Source: Umezawaea tangerina
GTDB lineage: Bacteria; Actinomycetota; Actinomycetes; Mycobacteriales; Pseudonocardiaceae
Assembly (NCBI RefSeq): GCF_003002815.1
Contig: NZ_PVTF01000009.1
Coordinates: 310,001-374,000, forward strand
DNA length: 64,000 bases
Reading direction: 5' to 3'
This document shows, piece by piece, positions 15,981 through 24,346 of this stretch (position 1 is the first letter of the stretch; each line of letters begins with the position of its first letter). The notes under the pieces are model-generated. The model had not been told where the DNA came from, searched no databases, and was given only the letters and a program-made list of their open reading frames with translations. The translations under genes were made by a program, and so were the position numbers.

Positions 15981-16268
15981 CGACGCGCACGCGAACCGAC
16001 CGACCCCCTTCGTACTGGGGGCCGACGGGCAGGGACGGGCGTGCCGGCGATCCGTCGGACAACTGTCAGCGGGGTGGAACGGACCGACGGGCGCCGTGCG
16101 GCGGAACCGCGCCCTGGAAGTGCACTACCGAGGAGCTCCGGTCATGGCGCCCAGCCGACGTCTTCCAACGACCTCGGATCTGCTCACCACGACCCCTTTC
16201 TCCGTGGTCAGGACGCTATGACTGTTACAGCCAGGTGTCAATACATCACTTAAACTAAGTCTTGAACC
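15981..16268. promoter_or_regulatory. divergent intergenic region, non-coding
   Basis: 288 bp between the divergent beta-helix and 16269 genes. The last 70 bp (16200-16268) are markedly AT-richer, around GTTACAGCCAGGTGTCAATA, and probably hold the promoter of the rightward gene. No known operator was recognised. Confidence 0.4.
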
Positions 16269-17009
16269 ATGTTCCGGAGCACTCCCGGAGCTGCCCGGAA
16301 CACCCTGTCCATAGGATGCCGGGGGGTGGCTTCCCTGGCGTTCGAGACCGTCTTCCGCGACACCCCTCCTCCGCGCGACGGCGCCTACCTGCTCGACCAG
16401 GCGACCACCTTCGTGAAGGGCCACTGGCTCGACCACCTCCCCGACCGCGCCTACTGGCCCCCGGAACTGGACGACCGCACCACCGTCGACCGCCGCACCC
16501 TCTTCACCATCGGCACCCGCGCCGACACCCCCTTGGGCGCCATCCACACCCTCGTCGCCACCACCGTCTGGACCACCGGCACCAAGTGGCGCAACGCCCC
16601 CAAACTCGGCGCCGTCTTCACCGCCAACCCCACCAACCTGGGCGAAAACCTCTCACTCGCCATCCGCACCACCCGCTCGGAGTCCCCAACCTCCGGCTAC
16701 ACCCTCCTCAGCAAACGCGGCCCCCACCCCCTCCCCGCACTGAGCACCGCCGCCACCACCCGCGTCCTCCACTTCGGCGCCTACACCCCCACCACCAACG
16801 GCCCGCTCATCCTCGACCACAACATCACCATCGCCATCAACGCCCTACGCGGCAGCACCTGGCACCCAGACGGCCCCTGGTCGACCGAGCAGTACACGGA
16901 CTACCTCAACTACGCCTCCGCTTGGGCAACCCGCTGGTCCCCCCACACCCCAACCGACCTAGTCGAACGCACCCTCTCCGCCGCCGGCCAAGCCCTGGGC
17001 CGCGCCTAA
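16269..17009 (+). CDS. conserved protein, possible OGG-fold DNA glycosylase-like family
   Basis: A 246-aa protein. The C-terminal pattern TRVLHFGAY, then PLILDHNITIAIN and WSTEQYTDYLNYASAWA resembles the actinobacterial family annotated as 8-oxoguanine DNA glycosylase OGG-fold, as I remember it. No helix-hairpin-helix or catalytic Lys/Asp is clearly visible, so activity is not claimed. The ATG at 16269 lacks a strong ribosome site; a GTG at 16326 is an alternative. Codon third positions are overwhelmingly C (ACC, CTC, ATC), part of the local strand bias around the neighbouring repeat element. Confidence 0.5.
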   Translation: MFRSTPGAARNTLSIGCRGVASLAFETVFRDTPPPRDGAYLLDQATTFVKGHWLDHLPDRAYWPPELDDRTTVDRRTLFTIGTRADTPLGAIHTLVATTVWTTGTKWRNAPKLGAVFTANPTNLGENLSLAIRTTRSESPTSGYTLLSKRGPHPLPALSTAATTRVLHFGAYTPTTNGPLILDHNITIAINALRGSTWHPDGPWSTEQYTDYLNYASAWATRWSPHTPTDLVERTLSAAGQALGRA

Positions 17010-17078
17010 CCCACTAGGCGAAGCCCAACGCACAGCAAGAACGCCCCACCCACCAGCAACCCGAGCACAGACAACCCC

Positions 17079-17312
17079 GGCGGGCGCAGCCCGCCAGCGC
17101 CCACCCGGCGCGAAGCGCCTGGGGCCCTGTCCGACGCGCAGCGAGGATGCCTTCCCTGTCCAACGGCGCAGCCGAGGATCCCCCACTGGGCGCAGCCCGC
17201 CAGCGCGCATCCGGCGCGGAGCGCCTGGGGCCTCGTCCGCCGCGCAGCAAGGATGCCTGGTCCGACGGCGCAGCCGAGGATGCCCTGTCCGTCGCGGAGC
17301 GTCGGATGCCCT
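17079..17312. repeat. GCATC/GGATGC mini-hairpin array, copy 1
   Basis: A run of degenerate 20-30-bp units, each a tiny hairpin such as GGCGGGCGCAGCCCGCC or GGCGCGAAGCGCC joined by GGATGCC or GTCCGAC words. The same unit types recur at 33675-33893, 39574-39786 and 49911-50285. In every copy the array lies on the same side of the palindrome (here at 17355). There is no open reading frame of known type. Confidence 0.75.
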
Positions 17313-17354
17313 CCCCACCCACACCCCCCCACGCACCCCGACGAGAAGCCATCT

Positions 17355-17415
17355 CTATACCCACCCGCGCTTGTCAAGACAGCCCTACCGTCTTGACAAG
17401 CGCGGGTGGGTATAG
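17355..17415. repeat. perfect 26-bp-arm palindrome, copy 1
   Basis: Left arm CTATACCCACCCGCG followed by CTTGTCAAGAC (17355-17380), 9-nt loop AGCCCTACC, then the exact complement (17390-17415). The inner 11 bp are the same in all four copies of the window, whereas the outer arm is unique to each copy but always fully complementary. The loop is identical to that of copy 2. The right flank AGAACACTCGGCGACCGGGGTG is shared with copies 2 and 4. Confidence 0.92.
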
Positions 17416-17459
17416 AACACTCGGCGACCGGGGTGCCCCACCCCCAGTACGCTCCCGCG

Positions 17460-18503
17460 ATGACCGCCACCACCGCGGGCCACCTCAACGCCATCACCGA
17501 CATCCCCGGAATCCGCGTAGGCAACGCCACCAGAACCCACAACGGCGCCCTCACCGGCACCACCGTCGTCCTCCTCCCACCCGGCACACTCGCCACAGCG
17601 GACGTCCGCGGCGGCGCACCAGCCACCAGGGAAACCACCGCCCTCGACCCCCGCTACGGCGGCCGCGAGGTCCCCGCGATCGTCCTCACCGGCGGCAGCT
17701 CCTACGGCCTCTCCGCAGCCGACGGCGTCCAGACCTGGCTGGGCACCCCCACCCCCCTGGTCCCAGCCGCCGCCCTCTTCGACCTGGGCCGCGGCGGCAA
17801 CTTCACCCTCCACCCCGATCCCACCCTCGGCATGGAAGCCGCAGAAGCCGCCAAAACCGCCAACCCCCACTTCCCCACCGGCAACGCAGGCGCAGGCACC
17901 GGCGCCGTCAACGCCGGCCTCAAAGGCGGCCTGGGCACCGCCAGCGCCGTCCTCCCCGACGGCACCGTCATCGCCGCCCTGGCCGCCCTCAACGCCGTCG
18001 GCACCTCCGTCGACCCCGACACCGGCCTCCCCCACGCCGCGTCGACCGGCGTGCACCACCGCTGGCGCGACGGCGAACCGGTGGCCTGGCAGGAGTTCCC
18101 GACCGCCGGCGGCGACGACCTGACCGCCGCACGATCCCACCTGATGCCGTCAAACCCGTCGACCCCGTCGAACCCGTTGAACACCGTGATCGGCGTCATC
18201 GCGACCAACGCCCGACTGACCCCGGCCCAGCTCTTCCGCTTGGCCAACTCCGCCCACGACGGCCTCGCGCTCGCGGTGCGACCCGCCCACGGCCTGTTCG
18301 ACGGCGACACGGTGTTCGCGGTCGCCACCGGCACCGAGGACACCGACGCCGAGGCGGTGGTCGCGGCGGGCGCGGAGGTGTTCGCCCGCGCGCTGGTGCA
18401 CGGGCTGCTGGCGGCCGAGTCGGTGACCACCGGGTGGCGCCACGTGCCCGCCTACCGCGAGCTGTACCCGCGGACAGCGGCCTCCTACCAGGCCCGATGG
18501 TGA
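17460..18503 (+). CDS. P1 family (DmpA/NylC-type) peptidase
   Basis: A 347-aa Ntn-like hydrolase of the P1/S58 family (aminopeptidase DmpA, 6-aminohexanoate-oligomer hydrolase NylC). Conserved blocks are ITDIPGIRVGN, TVVLLPPGTLATADVRGGAP, VLTGGSSYGLSAADGV and FPTGNAGAGTGAV. The autoprocessing site is NTVIGVIATNA (about residue 240-250), where cleavage before Thr creates the N-terminal nucleophile. No signal peptide. The start ATG at 17460 lies only 45 bp after the palindrome. Its first two thirds are strongly C-biased at wobble positions, then revert to normal usage. Confidence 0.88.
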   Translation: MTATTAGHLNAITDIPGIRVGNATRTHNGALTGTTVVLLPPGTLATADVRGGAPATRETTALDPRYGGREVPAIVLTGGSSYGLSAADGVQTWLGTPTPLVPAAALFDLGRGGNFTLHPDPTLGMEAAEAAKTANPHFPTGNAGAGTGAVNAGLKGGLGTASAVLPDGTVIAALAALNAVGTSVDPDTGLPHAASTGVHHRWRDGEPVAWQEFPTAGGDDLTAARSHLMPSNPSTPSNPLNTVIGVIATNARLTPAQLFRLANSAHDGLALAVRPAHGLFDGDTVFAVATGTEDTDAEAVVAAGAEVFARALVHGLLAAESVTTGWRHVPAYRELYPRTAASYQARW

Positions 18504-18524
18504 TTCCATGCGACACTTCCCCGC

Positions 18525-18725
18525 GTGACCGAACCAGTGAAGGGCCCGGCGTCCTACTTCCCGTCGATCGAGAAGAAGTACGGCCGCCCGATCGCGGAGT
18601 GGAAGGACCTGATCCGCGCGTCGCCGCTGACCAAGCACATGGAGCTGGTGAACTGGCTCAAGACCGAGCACGGTCTGGGCCACGGGCACGCGAACGCACT
18701 GGTCGCGCACACGCTCGCCGAATAG
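18525..18725 (+). CDS. DUF4287 domain-containing protein
   Basis: A 66-aa protein starting at GTG, 21 nt after the peptidase stop. YFPSIEKKYGRPIAEW and KHMELVNWLKTEHGLGHGHANALVAH are the complete DUF4287 signature. It is small, soluble and helical, with no known activity. Its end faces the carotenoid oxygenase gene. Confidence 0.88.
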   Translation: MTEPVKGPASYFPSIEKKYGRPIAEWKDLIRASPLTKHMELVNWLKTEHGLGHGHANALVAHTLAE

Positions 18726-18729
18726 CCGG

Positions 18730-20088
18730 CTAGCTGGCCGCGGTGTGCACGGTGGCCGTGCCGCCCAAGTGCGGGACGGCGACGCGCGCGAGCTCCTCGA
18801 AGGAGTGGGCGTCCAGGACGACCATGCCCGCATGGCCGTCGCGGCCGTCGAGGACCACGGACAGCAGCACGCCGTCGTCCTCGTGGCGGGCGGTCGGCGA
18901 GGGCACGAAGACGGGTTCGCCGGGGTGCCCGCCGGGCTCGTGCCAGATCGAGGTCTCGCCGGACTGCACGTCGAGCTTCACCAGGCGGTCGAACACGTCG
19001 GCGCCGCGCGGGCCCGGAACGCCCACGCCGTAGGCGAAGCGGTAGTCGCCGCCGTTGTGCGCGCGGTAGGAGATGCGGGGCAGCTCGAACGCCTGGGCGG
19101 CGAGTCTTCGGGTGTGCAGGACACCGCCGAGCAGGTCGATCTCGTAGCGCGTGGGCAGCGCCAGCGGGAGCTCGCCGCGCCACCGGGCCGGGCGAGGGGC
19201 GTTGACGGCGTCCGCGTTGGCGTAGGTGCAGATGTCGAGCACCACGCGGTGTCCGGCGTCGCGGGCGTTGATGTGGTGGAAGGCGAAGAACGCCTCGGTG
19301 CGGTGGTCGGCGACGATCCGCCCGTCGGCTTGGTCGACCACGATGAAGCGGGTGCCGAGGTCGGGGCGCCAGCGGTGGTTGGCGATGAACGGCCTGCCGG
19401 GCGCGAGCGGGTGCCGGGGGTCGGCGACGAACGGGTACTCGACCAGCACGACGAACCGGTCGGTCACCGCGAAGCTGTGCAGGTAGCCGGGGTGCTCGGT
19501 GGGGATGGCGACCAGCAGGTCGCGGACCCGGCCGCCGGGGCGGCGGCGGTGGACGCGGTACTCGCTGCGCTCGCCGAAGCTGAGCACGTAGTCGAGGACG
19601 TCACCGGTGAGCGGGGCGTGGTGCGGGCGGGCACCGGGGGCGACGGGGTCCAGGCCGCCGGAGATGCCGACGCCGTCGAGCACACCTGGCTCGAAGTCGA
19701 CCGCTATCGGCGTCTCGTGGCGGGCCCACTGGCGGTCGGCGAGCGACAGCACGTTCGCGGCGGCGTTGGGGGTGACGCGGTAGCGGGTGAAGAAGCGGGA
19801 GAACAGCGCCAGGCACGGGTCGACCGTGAACTCGGCGAAGTCGATGCGGCCGTGGCCCCGCCGCGTCGTGCGGGAGTCCAGCAGGCCGGTGCGGTAGGAC
19901 ACGCGTCCGCCGCCGAAACCGAAGCGGTGCAACGCGGACGGCCCGCCGAGCCAGTTGCGGAAGGCGCTCGGGGAGGTGGCGGGACCGGTGCGCAGCAGGG
20001 TGCCCGTGAGCCACTTCGGCACGGTCCCCTCGACCGGGAGGACGGGCGCCGGAACCCCGTCGACCACCCCGTCCTCGACGCCGCTCAT
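18730..20088 (-). CDS. carotenoid oxygenase (RPE65/CCD family)
   Basis: A 452-aa non-haem iron enzyme that cleaves carotenoid or related alkene double bonds. TGTLLRTGPA and HRFGFGGGRVSYRTGLLDS are the N-terminal blade motifs. Candidate Fe ligands are the His in TEHPGYLHSFAVT, FFAFHHINA and the C-terminal GGTATVHTAAS, plus one near the middle. The ATG at 20088 is chosen: the frame continues to 20151 but has no usable start there. The AraC regulator gene starts upstream in the same direction. It may process apocarotenoids or aromatic alkenes; the substrate is unknown. Confidence 0.85.
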   Translation of the reverse strand: MSGVEDGVVDGVPAPVLPVEGTVPKWLTGTLLRTGPATSPSAFRNWLGGPSALHRFGFGGGRVSYRTGLLDSRTTRRGHGRIDFAEFTVDPCLALFSRFFTRYRVTPNAAANVLSLADRQWARHETPIAVDFEPGVLDGVGISGGLDPVAPGARPHHAPLTGDVLDYVLSFGERSEYRVHRRRPGGRVRDLLVAIPTEHPGYLHSFAVTDRFVVLVEYPFVADPRHPLAPGRPFIANHRWRPDLGTRFIVVDQADGRIVADHRTEAFFAFHHINARDAGHRVVLDICTYANADAVNAPRPARWRGELPLALPTRYEIDLLGGVLHTRRLAAQAFELPRISYRAHNGGDYRFAYGVGVPGPRGADVFDRLVKLDVQSGETSIWHEPGGHPGEPVFVPSPTARHEDDGVLLSVVLDGRDGHAGMVVLDAHSFEELARVAVPHLGGTATVHTAAS

Positions 20089-20147
20089 AGCAGACCCACT
20101 CCCGATAGGGGAAACCTCGTTATGGAACACCGTTGCCAATGGTCCAG

Positions 20148-20939
20148 TCAAGCAGGTGGTGCGGGATACCTCGCGGCGTAACGGGTCGGTGACTCACCGA
20201 CCATCGCGGTGAAGTCGCGGGCCAGGTGCGCCTGGTCCGCGTACCCCAGCTCAGCGGCCACACCGGCCCAGTCCACGGCACCGGAACGGGCCATCCGGTC
20301 GGTCACCTCGCGCAGCCGGTACCGGCGGATCACCCACTTCGGGCCGACTCCGACGTACTCGGCGAACAGCCGCTGCACCGAGCGGACGTGCGTGTCGAGG
20401 CGTTCGGCGAGCACGTCGACCCGCGTGATCCCCGGCTCGGCGGCGACCAGCGCCACGACGTCCGCGACGTGCTCGGCGGTCGGGTCCCGCTCCGGGCGCA
20501 CCGAGCGCAGGAAGTCCTGCGCCACCAGCACTTGCGCGGCCTCGTCGGGTGCCTCGGCCATCGCCCGCGCGGGCACGTCCGGGAACAGGTCGGCCGCGGC
20601 CAGCACGCGGTCGGTGATCGTGGACGCGGGCCTCCCGAGGAACGGCCGGAAGCAGCCGGGCCGGAAGGCCACGCCGAACACCCGGCCCACGCCGTCGAGC
20701 ACCTTGAAGCCGGACCGGCGGCCAACGCCGTGCACCTCGGCGCCACCGGCGCGGAAGGACAGCTGCACGGTCGGGTTCGGCACGACCAGCTGGCGGTACG
20801 GCGGCTGCCCGGTCAGGTCCCAGGTGACGGCCCAGAAGTGGTCGACGAACGGCGCCAGGTCCGGCGCGGGCTCGGGGAACGAGTGGTGCTGGAAGCTCGC
20901 CCACGCACCACCCAGTTCCCGGACGTCCCGGTCGGCCAC
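20148..20939 (-). CDS. AraC-family transcriptional regulator
   Basis: 263 aa. An N-terminal DUF6597-like sensor region (FVDHFWAVTWDL, PNPTVQLSFR, VFGVAFRPGCFRPFLGRP) is followed by a C-terminal AraC DNA-binding domain with two helix-turn-helix motifs (VRSVQRLFAEYVGVGPKWVIRRYRL and WAGVAAELGYADQAHLARDF). GTG start. It lies 60 bp upstream of the carotenoid oxygenase in the same direction, so it may control that gene. Confidence 0.88.
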   Translation of the reverse strand: MADRDVRELGGAWASFQHHSFPEPAPDLAPFVDHFWAVTWDLTGQPPYRQLVVPNPTVQLSFRAGGAEVHGVGRRSGFKVLDGVGRVFGVAFRPGCFRPFLGRPASTITDRVLAAADLFPDVPARAMAEAPDEAAQVLVAQDFLRSVRPERDPTAEHVADVVALVAAEPGITRVDVLAERLDTHVRSVQRLFAEYVGVGPKWVIRRYRLREVTDRMARSGAVDWAGVAAELGYADQAHLARDFTAMVGESPTRYAARYPAPPA

Positions 20940-21035
20940 CAGCCGATCCTAGTGTCGCGTTAGTCCAAGACACCCCCCGCGACGCGCCCCTACGGTGACG
21001 GCGCAACGACGACGAACGGGTGAGGAGCACGGCGG

Positions 21036-21596
21036 ATGGCACGGGGATCGCTGGTCGGCGGCGCGGTTTCGACGACGGTGGGGGTGGTGCGGGGCGTGCG
21101 GGAGCTGGACGCGCCGACGCCGTGCGCCGAGTTCGACGTGCGCGCGCTGGTGGAGCACATGCTGACGTGGGGACCGGCGCTGGCCGGTGCCGGGCGCAAG
21201 GAAGGGGTGCCGCCGAGGGAGGGCGTGCGCGTCGGCGACGACTGGACGGCCGAGCTGGAGGCGGTGCTGGACGACCTCGTCGTGGCGTGGGGCGACGACG
21301 GCGCGTGGCAGGGCACGACGCACATGGGCGGGCCGACGGAGATGCCCGCCGACCTGGTGGGCGGGATGGTGCTCGTGGAGGTGCTGGTGCACGGCTGGGA
21401 CCTCGCTCGGGCGAGCGGGCAGCACCCGGAGTGGGACGACGACGTCCTGGAGTTCGCCCTCGGCGAGGTGGCGAAGACCGCGGACCAGGGCCGCGCCATG
21501 GGGGTGTACGGCGCGGAGGTCGTCGTGCCCGACGGGGCGTCCACGGTGGACCGGGTGCTCGGGTTGACCGGGCGCGATCCGCGGTGGAAGCCGTAA
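21036..21596 (+). CDS. TIGR03086-family metal-binding (DinB/MDMPI-like) protein
   Basis: 186 aa, related to the N-terminal domain of mycothiol-dependent maleylpyruvate isomerase. It has LDAPTPCAEFDVRALVEHML (metal-ligand His in the VEHM motif), MPADLVGGMVLVEVLVHGWDLARA (the usual HxWDLA motif), and an end near LGLTGRDPRW, as in TIGR03086 proteins. It is probably a mycothiol-linked small-molecule transferase of unknown substrate. It is convergent with hisG, with only 7 nt between stops. Confidence 0.85.
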   Translation: MARGSLVGGAVSTTVGVVRGVRELDAPTPCAEFDVRALVEHMLTWGPALAGAGRKEGVPPREGVRVGDDWTAELEAVLDDLVVAWGDDGAWQGTTHMGGPTEMPADLVGGMVLVEVLVHGWDLARASGQHPEWDDDVLEFALGEVAKTADQGRAMGVYGAEVVVPDGASTVDRVLGLTGRDPRWKP

Positions 21597-21603
21597 CAGC
21601 GTG

Positions 21604-22467
21604 TCAGATCCGGCAGGCTTCCAATTTCGTCACGAGAATCGCCTCGGCGCCGATCTTCGTCAGCTCGTCCATGCGCCGCTGAATTCCCTGGCGCTCGACG
21701 AGGGAACGCACGGCCACCCACCCTTCTTTCGCCAGTGGTGACAACGTCGGCGATTCGCGACCAGGGGTCAATTCGCACGCGCGGTCCACCACGTCGGTGC
21801 GGCAGACGTAATCGATCAACACGAATTCCCGCGCGTGCAGCACGCCTTGCAAGCGCTGGACCAGTACCTCTACGGCGACCTCCAACTCGGGTGACAACTT
21901 TCCGCCTTCCGTGCGGGCGAGCACCGCCTCCGAGGCCAGGATGGGCTCGCCGAACGCGACCAGGCCCGCGTTGCGCAGGGACGTCCCCGTCTCCACGACG
22001 TCGGCCACCGCGTCGGCGAGCCCGAGCTTCACGGCGTTCTCCACGGCGCCCTCGAGCTTGACCAGGTTGGCGGTCACACCCCGTCCGACCAGGTACTTCC
22101 CGACCAGGGTGGGGTAGCTCGTCGCCACCCGCCGACCGTCGAGCGCGGCGACGTCGGAGACGCCGCCCGGCTTGGCGGCGAACCGGAACTTCGACTTGGC
22201 GAAGCCCAGCGGCAGGATTTCCTTGGCGGCCTCGCCCGAGTCCATCAGCAGGTCGCGGCCGGTGATGCCGACGTCGAGGGCACCACTTCCCACGTAGACG
22301 GCGATGTCCTTCGGGCGCTGGAAGAAGAATTCCACCCCGTTCGCGCGATCGAGCATCGAAAGCTCGCGATTGTTGCGGTGCAGTTGATAACCGGCGTCGG
22401 TCAACAACTGCATGGCAGCGGCACTCAAAGAACCCTTGTTCGGTACCGCGACACGAAGCAGAGTCAT
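21604..22467 (-). CDS. hisG: ATP phosphoribosyltransferase, long form with regulatory domain
   Basis: A 287-aa HisG, catalysing the first step of histidine synthesis (ATP + PRPP to phosphoribosyl-ATP). RVAVPNKGSLS at the N-terminus, EFFFQRPKDIAVYVGSGALDVGITGRDL, GLADAVADVVETGTSL (PRPP loop) and the C-terminal ACT-like regulatory part (ESPTLSPLAKEGWVAVRSLV...MDELTKIGAEAILVT) show the hexameric long form. The start is the ATG at 22467. In many actinobacteria hisE lies just upstream; here the 620 bp upstream hold only repeats, so hisE is elsewhere or this is a second hisG. Confidence 0.95.
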   Translation of the reverse strand: MTLLRVAVPNKGSLSAAAMQLLTDAGYQLHRNNRELSMLDRANGVEFFFQRPKDIAVYVGSGALDVGITGRDLLMDSGEAAKEILPLGFAKSKFRFAAKPGGVSDVAALDGRRVATSYPTLVGKYLVGRGVTANLVKLEGAVENAVKLGLADAVADVVETGTSLRNAGLVAFGEPILASEAVLARTEGGKLSPELEVAVEVLVQRLQGVLHAREFVLIDYVCRTDVVDRACELTPGRESPTLSPLAKEGWVAVRSLVERQGIQRRMDELTKIGAEAILVTKLEACRI

Positions 22468-22739
22468 GATCCAATGGTCGCACAAGGCATCCGGCATTCC
22501 ACAATCCACACCGGTGGGGTTCGTGTGGGTGGACGGACTGACCGGTCTCACCCTCCGTGCATGGTGGTGGTGGGGCAGGTGGGAGGGGTCCGGTGATCGT
22601 GTTGGGGGGATCGTCGGGGCTGGGGTGCCGGGGGCTGAGGATCGGCTGTGCCGGGGATCCTTCGTCGTGCTGGTCTGGCTGCTCGTTGTGCTGGTCGGAC
22701 AGTGGAGGGTGGTTCCAGGGGGTGGTTGCGTGGGTGGGT
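22468..22739. other. non-coding G-rich stretch upstream of hisG
   Basis: 272 bp with no supportable gene. It contains the hisG promoter, whose position is not obvious, and an increasingly G/T-rich plus strand (runs such as GGTGGTGGTGGGGCAGG) that continues into the structured and tandem repeats downstream. Confidence 0.4.
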
Positions 22740-22856
22740 GTGGTCGATTTGACTTGGGGCCCCTCTTTTTGGGCCTCGTCGGGCGAAAAAGGGCAGGTGG
22801 TAGAGCCTGCCCGCCGACTCATTGTAGGCCCAAAAACCCCAAGTAAAATCGACCAC
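22740..22856. repeat. 117-bp folded inverted-repeat element
   Basis: Nested arms: GTGGTCGATTTGACTTGGGG (22740-22759) pairs with 22837-22856 with one mismatch. TTTTTGGGCCT (22766-22776) pairs exactly with AGGCCCAAAAA (22826-22836), and GGGCAGG pairs with CCTGCCC around a TGGTAGAG loop. One 6-nt bulge separates the outer stems. It may be a structured RNA, a terminator for the thiolase gene, or a small foldback element. Confidence 0.7.
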
Positions 22857-22877
22857 GCTTGCGTGCTTTTGTTGCGT

Positions 22878-23090
22878 ACCAGCGGGTTCAGTGTGCTGGT
22901 GCTGGTGCTGGTACCAGCGGGTTGGGTGTACTGGTGCTGGTACCAGCGGGTTGGGTGTGCTGGTCCTGTGCCAGCGGGTCTGGCGTGGTTGTCCTGCGTG
23001 TCAGTGGGTTCGCCGTGCTTGTCCTGCTTGCCGGCGGGTTCGCCGTGGTTGTCTTGCGTGCCAGCGGGTTCGTGGTGCTTCTCTTGCTAC
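22878..23090. repeat. degenerate 30-bp tandem repeat (about 7 units)
   Basis: About seven head-to-tail units beginning ACCAGCGGGTT and continuing with GTGCTGGTCCTG-type sequence; spacing is 35, 29, 29, 30, 30, 30 bp. The early units contain the palindrome CTGGTACCAG. The array runs up to the stop codon of the thiolase gene. A long open frame through it is a by-product of the 30-bp period. Confidence 0.8.
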
Positions 23091-24265
23091 ACCCGTTCGA
23101 TCAGCATCGAGACGCCTTGGCCTACGCCTACGCAGAGCGTGGCCAGGCCGCGGGAGGTGTGGTCGCGTTCGAGGCGTCCCAGCAGGGTGACCAGGAGGCG
23201 GGCGCCGGAGGCGCCGAGGGGGTGGCCGAGGGCGATGGCGCCGCCGTCGGCGTTGACCTTCTCCTCGTCGAGTTTCAGGCGGCGGAAGACGGCGAGGCTT
23301 TGGACGGCGAAGGCTTCGTTGAGTTCGACGGCGTCCAGCTGGTCGGTGCGCCAGCCGGTGCGTGCCAGCACCTTCTCCGTGGCGGGTACGGGGCCCAGGC
23401 CCATGAGGTGCGGGGAGACGCCGGCGCCGGCGCCGGCGACGATGCGGGCGCGGGGGGTGAGGTCGTGGCGGCGGACGGCTTCCTCGCTGGCGAGGACAAG
23501 TGCGCTGGCGCCGTCGGACAGCGGGGAGGAGGAGCCCGCGGTGACGACGCCGCCGTCGCGGAAGACGGTCTTCAACGAGGCCAGCTTCTCCAGCGTGCTG
23601 CCGCGCCGGGGTCCTTCGTCGACCTCGAACACGCCGCCCTTCACCGGCACCGGGACGATCTCGGGGCTGAACCGGCCCGCGTCGGCGGCGGCGACGGCGC
23701 GGTCGTGGGAGCGCAGGGCGAAGGCGTCGGACTCGGCCCTGGTGATGCCGTCCAGGGCGGCGACCTCCTCGGCGGTCTCGCCCATGGACAACGTGGTGCC
23801 CGCGTCGAAGCGCGGGTTGGTGAAGCGCCAGCCCAGCGACGTGTCGGACACCTCGCCGGGCTTGGCCCAGGGGGTGCCGGGCTTGGCCATGACCCAGGGG
23901 GCGCGGGTCATGGACTCGACGCCGCCCGCGACGACCACGTCGGCCTCGCCAGCGCGGATGGCCTGGGCGGCGGAGGCGACGGCGGTCAACCCGCTGGCGC
24001 ACAAGCGGTTCACGGTGTAACCGGGCACCTCCTGCGGGAGCCCGGCGAGCAGCACGGCCATGCGGGCCACGTTGCGGTTGTCCTCACCCGCCTGGTTGGC
24101 CGCGCCCAGCACCACCTCGTCGACGGCGTCGCCCGGCACACCCGTGCGCCGCAGCACCTCCGCGACCACCAGCGCGGCAAGGTCGTCGGGGCGGACCTGG
24201 GCGAGCGCCCCGCCGTAGCGGCCTTGGGCGGTGCGGACTCCGTCGACCAGGTAGACCTCGGGCAT
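23087..24265 (-). CDS. thiolase (acetyl-CoA / 3-oxoadipyl-CoA acyltransferase)
   Basis: A 392-aa degradative-type thiolase that cleaves 3-oxoacyl-CoA or condenses acetyl-CoA. The nucleophile Cys is in [12 protein letters not shown] (about residue 88), the His in [13 protein letters not shown] and [13 protein letters not shown], and the second Cys in [21 protein letters not shown] and [12 protein letters not shown] resemble PcaF/PaaJ, so beta-ketoadipyl or phenylacetate catabolism is plausible but not proven. The ATG start at 24265 faces a TetR gene, with a palindromic operator between them. Confidence 0.9.
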   Translation of the reverse strand: MPEVYLVDGVRTAQGRYGGALAQVRPDDLAALVVAEVLRRTGVPGDAVDEVVLGAANQAGEDNRNVARMAVLLAGLPQEVPGYTVNRLCASGLTAVASAAQAIRAGEADVVVAGGVESMTRAPWVMAKPGTPWAKPGEVSDTSLGWRFTNPRFDAGTTLSMGETAEEVAALDGITRAESDAFALRSHDRAVAAADAGRFSPEIVPVPVKGGVFEVDEGPRRGSTLEKLASLKTVFRDGGVVTAGSSSPLSDGASALVLASEEAVRRHDLTPRARIVAGAGAGVSPHLMGLGPVPATEKVLARTGWRTDQLDAVELNEAFAVQSLAVFRRLKLDEEKVNADGGAIALGHPLGASGARLLVTLLGRLERDHTSRGLATLCVGVGQGVSMLIERV

Positions 24266-24300
24266 CAGGGTTCCCTTCCTCGGCAGGGCACTCATTATCC

Positions 24301-24314
24301 ACCGTCCGTTCGGT
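24301..24314. promoter_or_regulatory. candidate TetR operator
   Basis: ACCGTCCGTTCGGT has perfectly symmetric half-sites (ACCGnnCG/CGnnCGGT). It lies in the 80-bp divergent region between the thiolase gene and the TetR gene, so the regulator would control both. Confidence 0.65.
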
Positions 24315-24346
24315 CAGGAAACGAGACCTGGGCGACAATGCCGACC

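Noticed and set aside
17355-17415. TTGACA in the palindrome core as a divergent promoter pair with the nearby TATAG
   Set aside because: The spacing from TTGACA to TATAGA is about 12 bp, too short for a sigma-70-type promoter, and the outer arms vary freely.
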